Notes: generated from the letters alone by a model not told the origin. Shown: positions 23,472 to 36,500, numbered from the stretch's first letter. The stretch is DNA of 64,000 bases from Lasiosphaeris hirsuta (GCA_030549175.1 JAUKUA010000001.1:1550001-1614000), one strand, 5' to 3'. Made by a program: numbers and translations.

Positions 23472-26400
23472 ATGTCGGACCCCAACAGACACAGATATGG
23501 AACGGCGACGTCGGGACGGCGGTCACCGCCTCTCTACAACCCTGCGCGAGCCTCCATGCCCATCCCCCCGAGCGCCGGATACACGTCGCTCTATAGCGGA
23601 GATGTTGTCTTGCCTCCACCTCACCACGAGCATCACGATCACCACGATGCCCTAGTTTCGCGCCCGCCGCCAGACTATCGCCGAGAGCCCGCTCCAGTCA
23701 CCACGACGTACGCAGTGCGAAAAGACTCGATCCCGAGAACCAGCAGCGTGAAGGATGACACCAGCCGCACACATCGTCCCGCCGCTGCCGATACGGCGAC
23801 AGCGCCCAAGCGGCCCATCATCGTCACCACCAAGCATACATCTGGAAACCACGCCGCTGGGGGCGCAAGAACTGGCAGTCCGACGCGAGAGCCATACCGC
23901 GCGAGCGACGAGGGACAGTACTACTCCCAGCCCGCTTCCTCGATCAACCGCTCGCGAAGCACCACACGAGCCGCCCCCTATAGCGCCGCCATGGACAACG
24001 ACGAGTACCTACGCCTAAAGGAGAGGACCGAGCATGACAGGCTACTCAACCCGCGACCTACCGATCCGTACCGCTCCTCGCGCCCTACCGTGCTCTACGC
24101 CAACACACCTCACCGAACTACCACGATGGAGTTCGACGATGAGGGGTATGAGTACACAAAGCCGAGCGACCTAGCACGGTACGACCTCGATCACGATAAG
24201 CCCCGCAGAAGCCGCCGCGAGAGCCTCGATCGATACTACCGACCCACTGTCAGCGTCACTACCGACCTCGCTTCTCGCCCCTATGAGCAGAACGAGAGGC
24301 GGCAACGAGGGCCGCCCCCAACAACCTGGGGCTTGGACAAGATACCCCGAGCGCCCTATGATGCCGCCCCCCGCGTGCCCGCAGGTGGCATATACGACGG
24401 TGCGGGCACTCGCATGCCCATCATACCTCCAACCGCGCCTCTTGTTCCTGATGTATCACGTCGGACAGGCGTTCCCGAAGCCCCCAGAAGTCCCGAGCGC
24501 CCCGAGCGCCGCGCGGCCTCCCGTACACGCCCTATCTCGCTCATCCAAGACTCGTCAGGCCGGCCCACCCACCATGACGACTACTATCGCAGCCGGGAGG
24601 ACGAACTGATACAACGCGAACTTCGCGAGAGGGATCTCTTCCAGGATGACCGCGTTACGTCACGCGGGTTCGGCATCCGAACTGACGAGCCCGAGGAACA
24701 TCATGAACACCAACGACCCCTCGAGAGTTCGTACCGGGACGATCGCCGTGAGCGGCAGGGGTTGCGACACGAGACACGGGGGGAAATCAATGACCGCGAA
24801 CCCAGAAAGTCTTCGTACGACGACCTAGACATTGTGAGGAGGCGAGACTATGAAGATCTTGATCGGAGGAGCCACCGCGATCGTGACTACGATCGTGACC
24901 CTCGAGGAGATCGCGAATCCAGGACGGATGACGATGTCGTGCGCGACCGGAGGGACGGCAAGGGCAAAGAAACCGCCCTTCCAGAAGACGATCGTGACAC
25001 CAGGAAAGACAAGCTTCGTGATAAAGTAGCCGCTGGGATTGGCCTGGCTGCCGCCTCGGTGGGTCTTGTGCCTCCCCCTAAGGATAGGGACGATAGGGAC
25101 GACAGGGACGATGGAGACGATGCGTCATCCTCCTCCAGGAGGCGCAAGGACGGGTCCGCCGACCGTCGCCGGCCAGACGATGAACCTCGATCTCGAGCTA
25201 CCCGTAAGGAACCTCTGCTTGGGGATGAGGATTTCGAGATCATCGATCACCCTCAGGAGCGTGATCATTCTCGCAGGGAAGACTCGGCCGAGACCGGGAG
25301 TAGTCACCAAGACCGCAATGACCTCAACGGCGAAGCCGTTGCGATATCGAGAGATCACTCGTCTTCAACGGATGAAGGGAAGCCGACAAGGAGCCGTCGA
25401 CGACGCCGTGCCTCGTCTGCCTTCAATCCAAATGATACGGATAGCTTGGCGATATTAAAGGCTCAGATAGCGGAGCAAAATAGGGAGAAGGCTCAGACCA
25501 CCGAAAAGCAAACACCCGCAGTTCGGGAACCTTCTCCTGAGCGCAAGTCCTCAACGGCTCCCGAGCTCCCGGCAGATACTGATTCTACCCCGGGGTCTCC
25601 AGGGGAGGAAGAGTCAAGAGGTCGGGAGCTAGCACCCGCGTCACGGGAAGAGAAGCAAGTTCGTGTCGTATCCCCGCCTCGAGACAAGGATGAGAAGAAG
25701 CCCATCAAGGGCATTCTCAAACAGCCCAAACCACAGTTTCCAGAGGAGCCAAACCCAATTCGAGAAGGTGTTGCACCTCACAAAGACGACAAGACCAAAG
25801 TCAATGTGCCGACAGGGGCCAGATGGACCAAGATCAGCCGCAAGATGGTCAACCCCGAGGCATTGACGATTGGGAAAGAACGCTTCGAGGTCCGAGACGA
25901 ATTTGTCATCGTTCTCCGAGTCTTGAGCAAGGAGGAAATCCAAGAGTATGCCGCTGCTACGGCGCAGCTGAGAGGTGGGTTGCGCATTTTTCCTGCTTCT
26001 GGGTGGTTCGTTTTCTTTTTCCATCCTCTCCCCGTGCCAGCCTCCGCCGCGCCTTTCGATCTTTAACCCCGTGCATGCGTGCTTTTCCCGAACCGATTCG
26101 CCCGTGTGCTGTCGCCCATTCCTCTACCCGCTCTCACCCCGCCGTTCCTTGCGCTTCCCACGCCACCCCAACCCCTCGCCATGTGGCTCCCACCGTCCTC
26201 TCCTTTTTCTCCACCGACTTCGCTTGTGTGGTTCCGATTTCGATTGTACGTACGGCCAGGCCGTACCCGTCGACAAGTCATGTCTCCCTTTTGTTGTTCT
26301 TTCCATCTACCTTCTCAACGAGTCGAGAAATAGGAAAAATGCTGACAACCCCCACAGAACGTCGCCGTAAAGAGTACGAACGTGAGCTGAAGGAGGTTGA

Positions 26401-26677
26401 GCCCGCTTATGATCGTGAAGAGGATGAAGACAGGAAGAAGAAGCATCGTCAACACCGCATCGACCCCGAAGATGACAGGAGAGATCGTGAAAGAGAACGC
26501 GACAGGGAGGTACGACGTGACCGCGGTGGAGACCGGGACCGGCACCGTCGTCACAGACCAGTAGAAGACGATGACGATGATAGGTTAAAGCCTACCGAGT
26601 ACCACGGACATAACCACCACCGGTCCCATCGCGAGAGGGGGCGGGAGAGGGACCTGGGCTATGCTGGTGCTGACTGA
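23472..26677 (+). CDS. Large charged DUF8035-type protein, 940 aa
   Basis: Exons 23472-25974 and 26358-26677, with a 383-nt intron; the join LR-ERRRKEY keeps phase. Residues 1-430 are disordered and Pro/Arg/Ser-rich with a His cluster (HHEHHDHHD near residue 55). Residues about 430-640 are full of Asp-Arg dipeptides (RDRDYDRDPRGDRES type), resembling the RD/RE domains of RNA-binding proteins. A short hydrophobic Gly/Ala stretch (VAAGIGLAAASVGL) sits near residue 520. The conserved block at about 776-835 (GARWTKISRKMVNPEAL, then RFEVRDEFVIVLRVLSKEEI) matches what I recall as the fungal DUF8035 domain. The C-terminal exon is again Arg/Asp/His-rich. Biochemical function is unknown. ATG at 23472 follows a CAACA leader and is the first in frame. 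Confidence 0.85.
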
Positions 26678-27494
26678 GGGGTTGTGATTTGATGAGTTAT
26701 GGTTTAATGTGCCAAAAGTCTATTATGTACGGGTTTCGGCCCTGGGATGAGCGTTATGTAAGATGGAGGTTCCTGTTAGTTTAGTTTTGGGTTACGTGTA
26801 TGGGGCAATGGTGTTGAGGCGAAGGGGCTGGATAATCGAAAAGCATATTTGGTCGCTGGGATGATGAGATGTTTGCTTTTTATGCCATGTTCTGCAGCCG
26901 ACCTCGCGGCATCAATGATCAAGCTACAGCCATGGGTCCCAACCGATGGCTTCGGCCACTGCGGATCTAGCCGAGGTGAGTACCCAAGTTAGGGAATGTT
27001 TGGTTGGCCGTCTTAGCCTGCGCCAGACAGCAAGTCGGCTCTGGTGGCGCACCAGTAGGTCTGGTCTGTAACCATCATGGGAGGTAAGAACATCTACGCC
27101 GCCTAGGGCTGCCCATCCAATGCTCGAGAGCATGACCATGCTAGGTGATATGACGGAGAGCAACAAGACATTCAAAACGTATCGAAGTTACGGATGTCCC
27201 TCAAATGAGGAGGGTACGCCACTGGAGAGCAATGTTGTTTCTGGCGGGTTATCCAAGTCGATTGCAAGTCGAAGCCCGTAGTGCTTACCTTCGCTGAGAG
27301 CAGTAATAGTCTTGTCAAACAACTACTCCGCCAGGAACCACCACACTCTCGAGACTAGCTCTAGGCGATCCCGAGTAGCTAGGTGCGTCTCGTATAAAAT
27401 GCACTTGTCTCCTTTCGCAGACACAGAACCACGGGCTGATATTAAACATCCCCAACACCCCAGACCAGCGCGCCCGAGAGACCGCATCAACACC
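26678..27494. other. Intergenic region
   Basis: About 800 bp: 3' UTR of the DUF8035 gene and upstream DNA of the following gene. No gene is seen. Confidence 0.5.
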
Positions 27495-28168
27495 ATGAAA
27501 CCCCCCAGCCTCCTCCTCGCCGGGCTACTCCTCGCCCTCGGCATGTCAGCCCGGCCTACCAGCCCACAACAGCTCCAAGCCGTCGACAACACCAACTCCC
27601 CCCTCCCAGCCCTCCCACCAAACCTCCTATCCCCCCGCCCCTCTCGCCCCAAACCCCCACCACCACCGCCGCCGCCGCCGCCGACGCCGACCCGGACCCA
27701 ACCCGCGAAGAAAAAGCCATCCTCGCACACGCCGCCGCCCTCAAGGGGCGCTACGCCGTCGCCCGCGAAGCCCTCGCCGCCGCCCACAAGAAGGAGTGGA
27801 AAGCCCAGCGCGCGCGCCACAACGCCCGGGTCCGCCGCATCGTCGGTCCCGGCTACGTCCCGGGCTACGCCACCGCGGCCCAGCGGCACGAGATCCAGGT
27901 GCTGGCGGGTGTGATCGACCGGGAACACCGGGCGACGGAGGAGGCGCACCGCAAGGGGTGGAGGGAGCTGCGGGCGGCGGAGAGGGGCGAGGTGGAGCGG
28001 TTGAGGGGACGGTGGAAGGAGGTGACGGGGGCGGAGATGGAGAGGTGGGAGGAGGTGGTGGGGGTTGTGGGGGAGGAGGAGGGGAAGGAGGGGAGGGGGT
28101 TGTGGGAGGTTTTGTTTCCTGGTGAGGGGGGTGGGAGCGGGGGAAGGGGGCTGGTTTGGATGGGGTAG
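27495..28168 (+). CDS. Unrecognised signal-peptide protein, Ala/Arg/Glu-rich
   Basis: The ATG at 27495 opens a clear signal peptide (MKPPSLLLAGLLLALGMSA). The downstream coding-like part (TREEKAILAHAAALKGRYAV, KKEWKAQRARHNARVRR, VPGYATAAQRHEIQ) lies in a different frame up to TAG at 28166-28168. An intron 27545-27609 (GTCAGC...CCCAG, 65 nt) would join the two in phase and give 202 residues; the donor is weak. The alternative is one missing base in a C run at 27600-27660. The middle is Pro/Thr/Ala-rich, and the rest is a long charged helix rich in Arg, Glu and Trp, ending with Glu/Gly-rich low complexity. The top strand switches from C-rich (before 27860) to G-rich (after 27930). I do not recognise the family. 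Confidence 0.5.
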
Positions 28169-28617
28169 TTTGGGAATGAAGGGCTCGGTCGAGGGCTTGG
28201 TATCAAGCTGGCGTTCTCCTCGGTCCTGGTTCTCGTCCTCCTGGGCGTATCCGGTATGCCTCTGTCAGAATTGTATTGGTGTTGAATAAGAGGAGCTTTT
28301 TCGCGGACGTTTGCGGGCACCAGTAGATGTGTGGCGTGGCGGATTCCTTGAGTTTTGGGGTATTGAAGACCCCAAGACAGGTGGTACTGGCAAGATTCGA
28401 AGTATAGATGAAGTTTTAAAAGCCAAATCCTTGACGTCACTCTAAGTATTAACCCATCGAGAGCAACAAAGTGTTTGAGTGTTTCATAAGGCCGATACAA
28501 GGAATTGCGAATCCCTCCTCCCCCTCTTCATATAACTCTTCGTCCCTATCAACAACAGACAGCAAAAGAAGGCTAGGAGCAAAAAGAAAAGCTCGAACAC
28601 CTGATGTTCTCCATTCG

Positions 28618-28691
28618 TGATAGCACCCAGGGTTGAGCTGAGGACCTTCAGTGTGTCAGACTGACGTGATGACCAACTACACCATGCGACC
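28618..28691 (-). tRNA. tRNA-Val-like sequence, anticodon GAC, probably degenerate
   Basis: On the minus strand from 28691 a cloverleaf can be drawn: acceptor GGTCGCA/TGCTATC (one G-U, one C-T mismatch), an A-box-like D arm (TGGTGTAGTTGG), a perfect anticodon stem TCAGT/ACTGA with loop CTGACAC (anticodon GAC), a T stem CTCAG/CTGGG with loop CTCAACC (C in place of the usual T54) and discriminator A. T-rich tracts about 25 nt downstream (CTTTTCTTTTT on the minus strand) could end Pol III transcription, and A-rich DNA lies upstream. Eukaryotes normally read GTC with anticodon AAC, so GAC, the acceptor mismatch and the altered T loop suggest a tRNA pseudogene. Confidence 0.6.
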
Positions 28692-29258
28692 TGGTTGTTT
28701 TTATTTTTTTATTTAAATTTTTGGGCCTCTTATGAAAGCGAATAAACCTGTAGCTCCGTGAAGCAGTGGGGATTGAGGTAAATCGAGGCACAGATGGATT
28801 TGCATGCAGTGTTCTATAAATATATGTATGTCATTGCCGACCTTCCAACACTAATCCGGCTGTGTTTGATAGCCCCTTTTCCCATTGTAAACTGAGCAAA
28901 TGAGATCTTTGTATTGAGAATATCTGTTGACTCTATACAGATGTAACCCCATTTCTAAAGGTTTGTCCTTCGGACGTATAACTTGAATGCCCACCCAAGA
29001 TATGCATAGCCATGAGAGGAATGCCGAGTTGACATCTGGGAGAGTGACGATATGAAATCATGTTGTCAAACAATTATGCGGAATGCATCCACCACCTCAC
29101 GAGTCGAGATGTTAAAACCCCCCGCCGGGCACAAGTCTATATCGCGGCTCTCAGTCATAGCCGATCAGTTCTTTCACCAAGAGCTATTTGTCGCCACCTG
29201 TGGTTTACCTCGAGAGACAGCACCATCCACCCATCTTAACCAACATGTTGCCTTTTGT

Positions 29259-29287
29259 AAAATAAAAATAAAATAAAAAATAAAAAA
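29259..29287. repeat. A-rich (TAAAA)n tract
   Basis: An imperfect TAAAA/TAAAAA repeat. Its core is the reverse complement of the tract at 30737-30771, about 1.5 kb away, so the two form an inverted pair of A/T-rich tracts. Confidence 0.85.
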
Positions 29288-30736
29288 GGTAACTCCGGGC
29301 AGGATCTGGTCTTCTGTCCATAGGTCAACTACGAGTGCCTCAACTGGGACATACATCAGCTGCTGTATTCGTACATATTTCCCATTCTCGTAGCTATCTC
29401 AGCCCGAGTCGCCAAACCTCCAACATTGGACGACATAGATGGGCCGATTAGAGATGCCCTCTAACAGCGGATTACTCCATCCCGAGACCGAAGCATTCGC
29501 CTCCGCCGACGGATTTCCTTACCATCGCAAACCAGCCCCTTGAATCCCAGCCCCCACAAACCGAAGTGGATTCCAAAGACATTGGGACGATCTGGGTAAG
29601 GTCATGCTGCCAGACGAGCCCGAACGACACTAGGGCTGACTACAGTCAGCACCTAAGAGTTGCGTCCCACTCAAAGAATATTTCTAACCCGGGATATGAA
29701 CAGGTAGTAGGCTACTGCACAGCACGTGTATGTACGGCGTGCTACGCAATCAGCGGCAGCGCTGAGGAGGCTGGCAAGCATATCCCAGCTGCTGTTTACT
29801 TACAGCACGTGGCTTAGGGATCCAGGGGTTTTGCCTCCTTGGACACGACAGACCCCCCGATTACATATCTTTGGAAGGGAGTGAAAGAAAAATACATTCT
29901 CTTGATCGTGCAACGTGCCGCGGCATGCTTGCAGGCGGAATGGGCAGCAAGACAGTGATATCATGGCTCAGGGGTACACCTGAGTGATGGATGGTTCAGG
30001 GGGTGCATACCGAAAGCTTGAGCAGTTGAGTAAACAACACAAAGAGGATCGTCTTTCGATCTCGAAGGGCCCCAACTGAGCGTCGAATCTGTATCACTCC
30101 GTTGTCACTGTTGTATCATGAAAGCGGCCAGGAAAGGTAGACCGTAAACGCCAACGACCAAGGCCGAGCTCTTGTCAACCTGAACATATCATGCAGTACC
30201 TCCTATCCCCAATCCAGACTCTTCCATGGCAGACAGACACATGTAGAGCACCGGGAGAGGGGGTCATCGTGTCACCGAATTGTCATTGTGCTACGGTCAA
30301 CAGACGGTATTCGTCCCCTATCAATCACCAATTCACCCCTATCCTCCCAACAACCGAACACCGGTAGGACAGGCCGGTCCTACCGGCGCGTAACGGGCAT
30401 AATCCGCAGGCAGCAGTACCCGCCTGGTATCTCACGAACGCTGTGTAGGGGAATGGCCCGCAATGCTCCCTATATGGAGAGAGACATGGCGTTTGTCGGG
30501 CCTGAGTCCCTCACCAACTGCGCCACTTGATGTTGTTTGTTCTACGTAATGACGAAAAAGCGGCTGTAGAATCTCATTTTGGCTTGTCTAAGACACCACT
30601 GTCTCTGAATCATTGATTGGGGAAAAGCCATTACTTGGACGCGGCAACCTGCCTCGCTCGGCCTATGGTACCAGCTGAAGACCAATGTTTCACGGCAAGA
30701 CAGGGGAGAGAGGGCAGTGTGTAGCTGCGCTTGAAG

Positions 30737-30785
30737 GTTTTTTTTATTTTATTTTTATTTTATTTTTTTGAATAATTTTTTTTAA
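30737..30785. repeat. T-rich (TTTTA)n tract
   Basis: T-rich run with TTTTA/TTTTTA periodicity followed by AATAATTTTTTTTAA. It pairs in inverted orientation with the tract at 29259-29287. It may be simple microsatellite DNA or the tail of a dead retroposon. Confidence 0.85.
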
Positions 30786-31703
30786 CGGATAGTACCTCGT
30801 GTTGGGGGATCGACTTGTATGCGTCGAACAACCAGCCCCAATAAAAGGGGGGCGGGCAGGTGAGGCGATGATCAGCGTGTGGCACCTTTGGCACCATCAC
30901 AGCACCACCGCGAGCTGAGCTGCCGTGATGTTCGATGCGTCTGTGGCTTGTCGTCACCTCATGCATTACGATGAATTTTGACAACGCCGGATTCTATCTA
31001 GTCACTCAACGTCGGCCAACATGCAAAACACATGACCCCCAACCGCAAGTCTCAGGCCCAAAGTTGAGTGGGAGTAAACCGGCAATCCAGCAATAGCTTC
31101 AGGACAGACTGACAGCCGCCTGGCAGCACAAAGACGGTGTCGAAACAAGCTGGGACGGCTTCGGATGCCAACCGCACACCTCGTCGTGATGCCGTCACAA
31201 GCAATTCCCTATCACATACACACGGTCCAGTCCCGGCTGCCATTGACGTCTGTCACGAACGCCTCCAAACGGCAAATCTCTGTGTATATCTGATTGGACA
31301 GTGGCGTGCTGCTCGCTTGCCTCGTTCTTGATGACACGAAGGCAACTAGATGCCACCCACGTCGAGATACGGAGTGTTTACGCTCCGCTTATTGATTGAT
31401 TGCAAGTCAAAGCGATAGCCCATACCATCATCGGCAGTTATAAATCAATGATTGTCATGGAACCCTCCGAGCTGTCCTGAAATGGTTCACAAAGCCAGTA
31501 AAGATATCATGTCGAGCCCGCTGCAGAGTGTAGATTGTGTTGTGCCTCTTCAACGTCATCGCTGAGCTTTTACGACGCTGGGACAGGCTGTGTCCGAACG
31601 TGGGTATCCATGAGGTAATTCGTTGAGACTCTTCAGTCCCTTCTTTGAAGGACTTTAGGCATCTTTGCCGGTATTTGGTGGCTTGGGATGTGACACTAGT
31701 CCG

Positions 31704-31721
31704 CCCCCCCCCCCCCCCCCC
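31704..31721. repeat. C18 homopolymer
   Basis: Eighteen consecutive C in non-coding DNA; G-quadruplex-forming potential on the opposite strand. Confidence 0.9.
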
Positions 31722-33557
31722 AACCTCTTCCAAAGAGGGACCTTAGCGATACCCCTGACCAATATGTCGCCGGCATGGGTTCCCGGCAGGACGAGGGGGT
31801 GGGCAGGGAGCTTTTAGTTGTGCAGCACACAACCCCATCCAACCCTTGAACAAAAGCCGTGCACAACACCAGGCCAGGCTCAGGTTGCCCTCCTGGTCGT
31901 CCCGTAAGGCTGGATGGATATTTATCCCCGCGCTGGCCTGCGTTGGCAAGCACTGGGGACGAGAACAAGGGGAAGGATGACGCGAATGAGGGCGCGGAAG
32001 AGACCGGTATTCTGTGCATTTGATATTCAGCGGTGGTTGCTGTCGCACTCGCGTGCAACAAGCAAGCAAGCAAGCACGTTATCCGCACGAAGCTTTTGGC
32101 ACGAAGCTCTGGAGGATTGTTGGTCCAACCATTGAAGGGACCTTCACCTCGAGACGGGGGGAAGGAATACTACTTTGGGCCGTCGGTCAAACAGCTACGG
32201 AAATTGGAGATGTTTGGCCGAGGGGGGCTGATGAGCAAGCTGACAGTTACTGTGCTATAGTACCCGTGTTTTATTGTCCAAAACAAGGTCGACTGCGTCC
32301 ATGGTAAACGCGCGTGGTATCAGCACAGCGACAACACACGCTCATTTATCCGGAACCAGCAGTTGTTTCAATCGGATCCGCTCACGCGAGCGATCATGAA
32401 CCTGAGAACCAAGAGGAACTCAACCTCGGGGCGGATTAGCTTGCTGCCTGTCCGGCGGTGGCACTGGTCCCGGTTGACGACACTGCGACCTCGCGCACTG
32501 ACGGTGATGTTGCTCTCCGTTCAATCATGCTGTCAAAACAAGAGACGACCGCGCCGCCGTGCTGAAATGAGACACATCTCTTGCGGAGCGCACGCAGGGC
32601 AACCCCTATCCTCAAGGCGTAGACTTACTGAGAATGTTTTATCAGCGCTATTATTATAACGCACGCTCAGTCCTCGGCGCCGGGCGTTGTCACCAAAAGG
32701 GAAAGGTCGATATCCGGATGCCATTTGGGCGCCGCAGAGTTCAACGGCGAGCGGTATTGTTATCATTCATGTGGGGCCTCTGCCGGCGCAAAGGGCAAAG
32801 GGAGGCGAGGACACGCCTCGTCAGGCCCATGTCCATGCGCAGTGAATAAGCCCATGTCCTTTGGCTGAAACCGGGGACCACTTTCCACTCCCAGCCTTTC
32901 GCTTGCTCGGCAAGCAAGTCGCGAAGGAGTAGCGACAAGGCGTGGTCGGCTGCAAGGAAGACTGCTGCGCGGCGGGCCACACCGACGACATGCGTTCTCC
33001 CGCTGGATGACGATGGGAGGGCTTCATAAAGGTTGCCAGAATGCGAGGCGGTATCATGGCTATCAGTGTGCTTCGCCCACGCGAGGGTGGTGTGGTGTGC
33101 ACCATGTACGTACATCCGTAGGTTCCTGCACCCCGTGAGAGCTTGCTCCAAACCTTCCTGCGTAGAGTTTAGCCTAACGCCTGATACTCAACGACGCGTT
33201 CGACGTCGAGCGGGAGATGCTTCCGGAAGTCAAAGACGCTCGTCGACGATGGCTTTCTTCGGGCAATAGCAGCTGGCTGCTCCACGCGAGGTATATGGCT
33301 GATGGGAAACTTCAGTGCTGCGATAGTAGAGATACTACCATGGATAATCAAGGGCACGAGCACGGGCACGGGCTTGTTCCGCTTGACCCAAAGATCCCAT
33401 GCGCGAGAACCCGGTGTGACGAGAGCAGAGAGTCAAAGCAACCTCCGGAAACAGCGCCCCACATCCCATTGATATTACTGCCCTGAGGCGTGTAACCTTT
33501 TGCCCGCGATTGTCTAATCCTATGAATTGCGTAGTATTCCACAGAGGGTGGTCCGCG

Positions 33558-33580
33558 AAAAAAAAAAAAAAAAAAAAAAA
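33558..33580. repeat. A23 homopolymer followed by GGA6G8
   Basis: A run of 23 A, then GG, six A and eight G. It could be a retroposed poly(A) tail or simple slippage. No coding remnant is seen upstream. Confidence 0.9.
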
Positions 33581-36500
33581 GGAAAAAAGGGGGGGGACAA
33601 GAGGTGTGGGAGGGTGCCTATGTAGCTTTCGGTTGACAGATGAATGCTATGGGGCGGGGCGGGACAAGGGGCGGACATGGGGGTATACATGGCTGGCTCA
33701 TTGGACAGGATGGCTGCGAAGGAATCTGGCGTTGGGAAAGAAATTGGAGGTCGAAGCAGAAGGTCCGCTGGAACCTCGTATGTAGCAAGGAGATCACCAA
33801 GCTAGTACCAAACATGTCAGGCCTTCGGGGTGATCGATGGCTCAACAACTGGGCTCATTGGACGGCGGATGCAGAGCCGTTTCCTTTTCATGCATGTGTC
33901 GACGGCGCACTTGACCTCGCATCAGGAGCGGCGACACGGTGAGGAGATAGCCAAAGGTATTCCAATACAGTACGTACAGCGTACAGTCAGGTGTTGTCCT
34001 ACATCCTTCCAGAATGGCTGTTCTTTCGACATTTGTTTCGTCGTCGACAACCCCGTAGTAGTGCCCCCCCAATCGCACGTGGACCTTGGGATGTGAAGTC
34101 GGCAGCGCTACCTGATCCATGGGGGGGGGGGGCCGTAAGCCACTCACTTGCCTTCCGTGATACGTGATGGATCATGTCGAAGTGGAGGGCGAGGTAGGGG
34201 TTGGGCGTTTTCTGGGACTGAGGCAAGGGATTTCTTGAGATCTTTCGACCAGGTACCGCTGCAAGCACGCTCGCACATCCCCCCGTCCCCCCTCACGATG
34301 GTCTGCTTCGCAGCGGCCCAGGCGTCGGCAAAATCCCCGAATTCGAGCAAGGGGGATGAGAGGCTTCGAGCAGGGGTAGCGGGAAGACATGGTATGCCCA
34401 CGTCGATGGGGGGGAGGGGGAGGAGGAGGAAGGGGAGGAAGCAGGTGTGGGGCGCGGAGACATCTCCCACCGGCTTGTGATTTTGCAGCGTCGTGCGAGG
34501 AGGACGTGATAATGTAGATGCCCGCGTTTCCGCTACTGCTCGATACCTAGCGGTTTGAGCTAGCCGTAGTGCTGGAAGCATGAGCCGACTGTCTGGCAAT
34601 CTCTAGTCCGCGCGAAAAGCGGGAGAGATGCGAGAGAAGGCTCAGTGGGCCGTGGAACTACACGACCCGACCGTGGATCCGCTATTAGGTAAACCATGAT
34701 GCCCAAAACGGCGGCTGTTGTGCTCAGCTGGAAATGGAAATGGATGCAGTACTGGGTGCGGTAGTGAGTGCTGCGTCTCACGTCTTGCCTTCACTACACC
34801 GGAGGGCACCTCAGGCCCTGGGTCACAGCAGATCTGCCGTTCAAGGGTCGATGGAGCATTGCAGCAGCTGCACGCTCAATTTTCCCGCTTGAAACGCATC
34901 GCACGAACTTCGCAGAGAGCAAGCAAAACTCTCCGCCGCAGGGAAACAGAGGGTGAGGCCTGAAAATAGAAAACCGATCGCCCAATTCATGCTGTGGTGT
35001 TTCCGAACCGGCGGGAGAGGCTATTGATGTCGCATCGGGCCCCTTGTCGCGCCAGACTGAGCGAGGTGATGGGGGATGCGAAACACTGCGGCCGAGCCAA
35101 GCCCCCAGCTCCCTCTGGTCGAGTGTAAGACAGTTCGCGCGGGCTTCGATTTGTTTGGCAGGCGAAGATCATAAGTGAGGGGCGAGCTGCTGTGGCGGCG
35201 GGTAGCAGGCAGTGACCCGAGGGAGGCCTGAAAGACTGAGATGGAGACTGACCTAGCACTGAGCGGAGAGAAGACGGCGACCTCCCCGAGCCAAGAATAG
35301 CAACCAGACGAGCTTGCGGTGAAGGAGTTGCCCGAAGACTGCCGAGGTAGGTCTGCACGTAGTACCTCGTGAGCGGTGCGGCCAGCGGGCTACCAGTGGC
35401 CAGTGGCTAGCCGGAAGGCCGACCCTGTGACTCGGTCGTGATTCGTGAAGCGCTCCTGCTTGTCGAGAAGTCGACTACTACGACCCCGCCTTTTGGGCCA
35501 TGGCGGGATACTCTTGACTTGCTCAGCTGTCTGATTGGACAGGTAGCATTCGTCAGCGGGCAGCCAGGTGGCCGACTGATTTGGAAGCCCGAGGTGTCCT
35601 TGATGGAGTTGTGTTGCCTAGCGATGGCGATTGTAAGTGTCAATGGGAAAAGGGCTGACCACTATTAGATTTCCGCCTCGCCTCCCGCCGCCCGCCTGGG
35701 AGAAAGTGGCTTGATCGGGCCTATTTGAGCGACTTCGCCCCCTCTTATTGGCTGACCGGCCAGCGCCTCAGCAAAACGCCGATACTTAACTCGCCCATGG
35801 CCACTGGTGGCCATTGAGTTTTGCTGTGTGCTGCGTGCGGGGCCAGGCGAGCAGACGGATTGGCAGAGATGGCCAGAGGGACAGCCGGAGTAGCCAATCG
35901 TAACCACTTTGGCAGCTGCCTAAAATTGACACTAGCTGAGACCCACAAAAGCCACCTCATGTGCACCATCTTACGGGGGCAAAGACGTGCATTCCGCAGC
36001 GCGCTATTCACTTTCGTCACTCGCTCTCACACACGGGTGTGATGGCAGAAGACGGAAGGTGAATCCTCATGGGCTCATGTATTTCTCCTGGTTTCTATTC
36101 AATGGCGCGGTGGATCGCAGATTGTGTGGACTGCGGATCATTGCGGATTGTGCATGCTGACCGACCCCCTACACTAAGCTAGTGGTAAGCTGCACAGACA
36201 GCAAAAGATGAAATTATTACCCAGCGGATACACTAACCCACGGATGGTATGGATGGAGATTGGCGCTGAGACACTTGATAACGACATGTCCTTCCCAGCT
36301 GGGCGTTGCCGGCTGGCACTAGTTTGGCACCAGGGAAGCATCACGTTGCATCCGGAATGGACTGCTTCCTGGACGGACGGTTGGCAAGCAACACCGGTTG
36401 GCCTCCAGCTGAACAATAGCGCAGCACATCGCAGTACATTGCAGCATCGACTCCGGTGAGCAGCCGGCGGTGAGGCGGGACAATAACGCGTCGCCGATGA

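Noticed and set aside
27323..27949. 208-codon minus-strand frame opposite the signal-peptide gene
   Set aside because: Gly/Val-rich translation of the C-rich repeat strand; the plus strand has the better signal peptide and charged helix.
30499..30537. tRNA A-box-like sequence on the minus strand (TGGCGCAGTTGG)
   Set aside because: No T arm or B box follows and the anticodon stem does not fold.
28169..36500. RIP-mutated transposon remnants
   Set aside because: Apart from short A/T tracts the DNA is not strongly AT-rich and shows no reverse transcriptase or transposase fragments.
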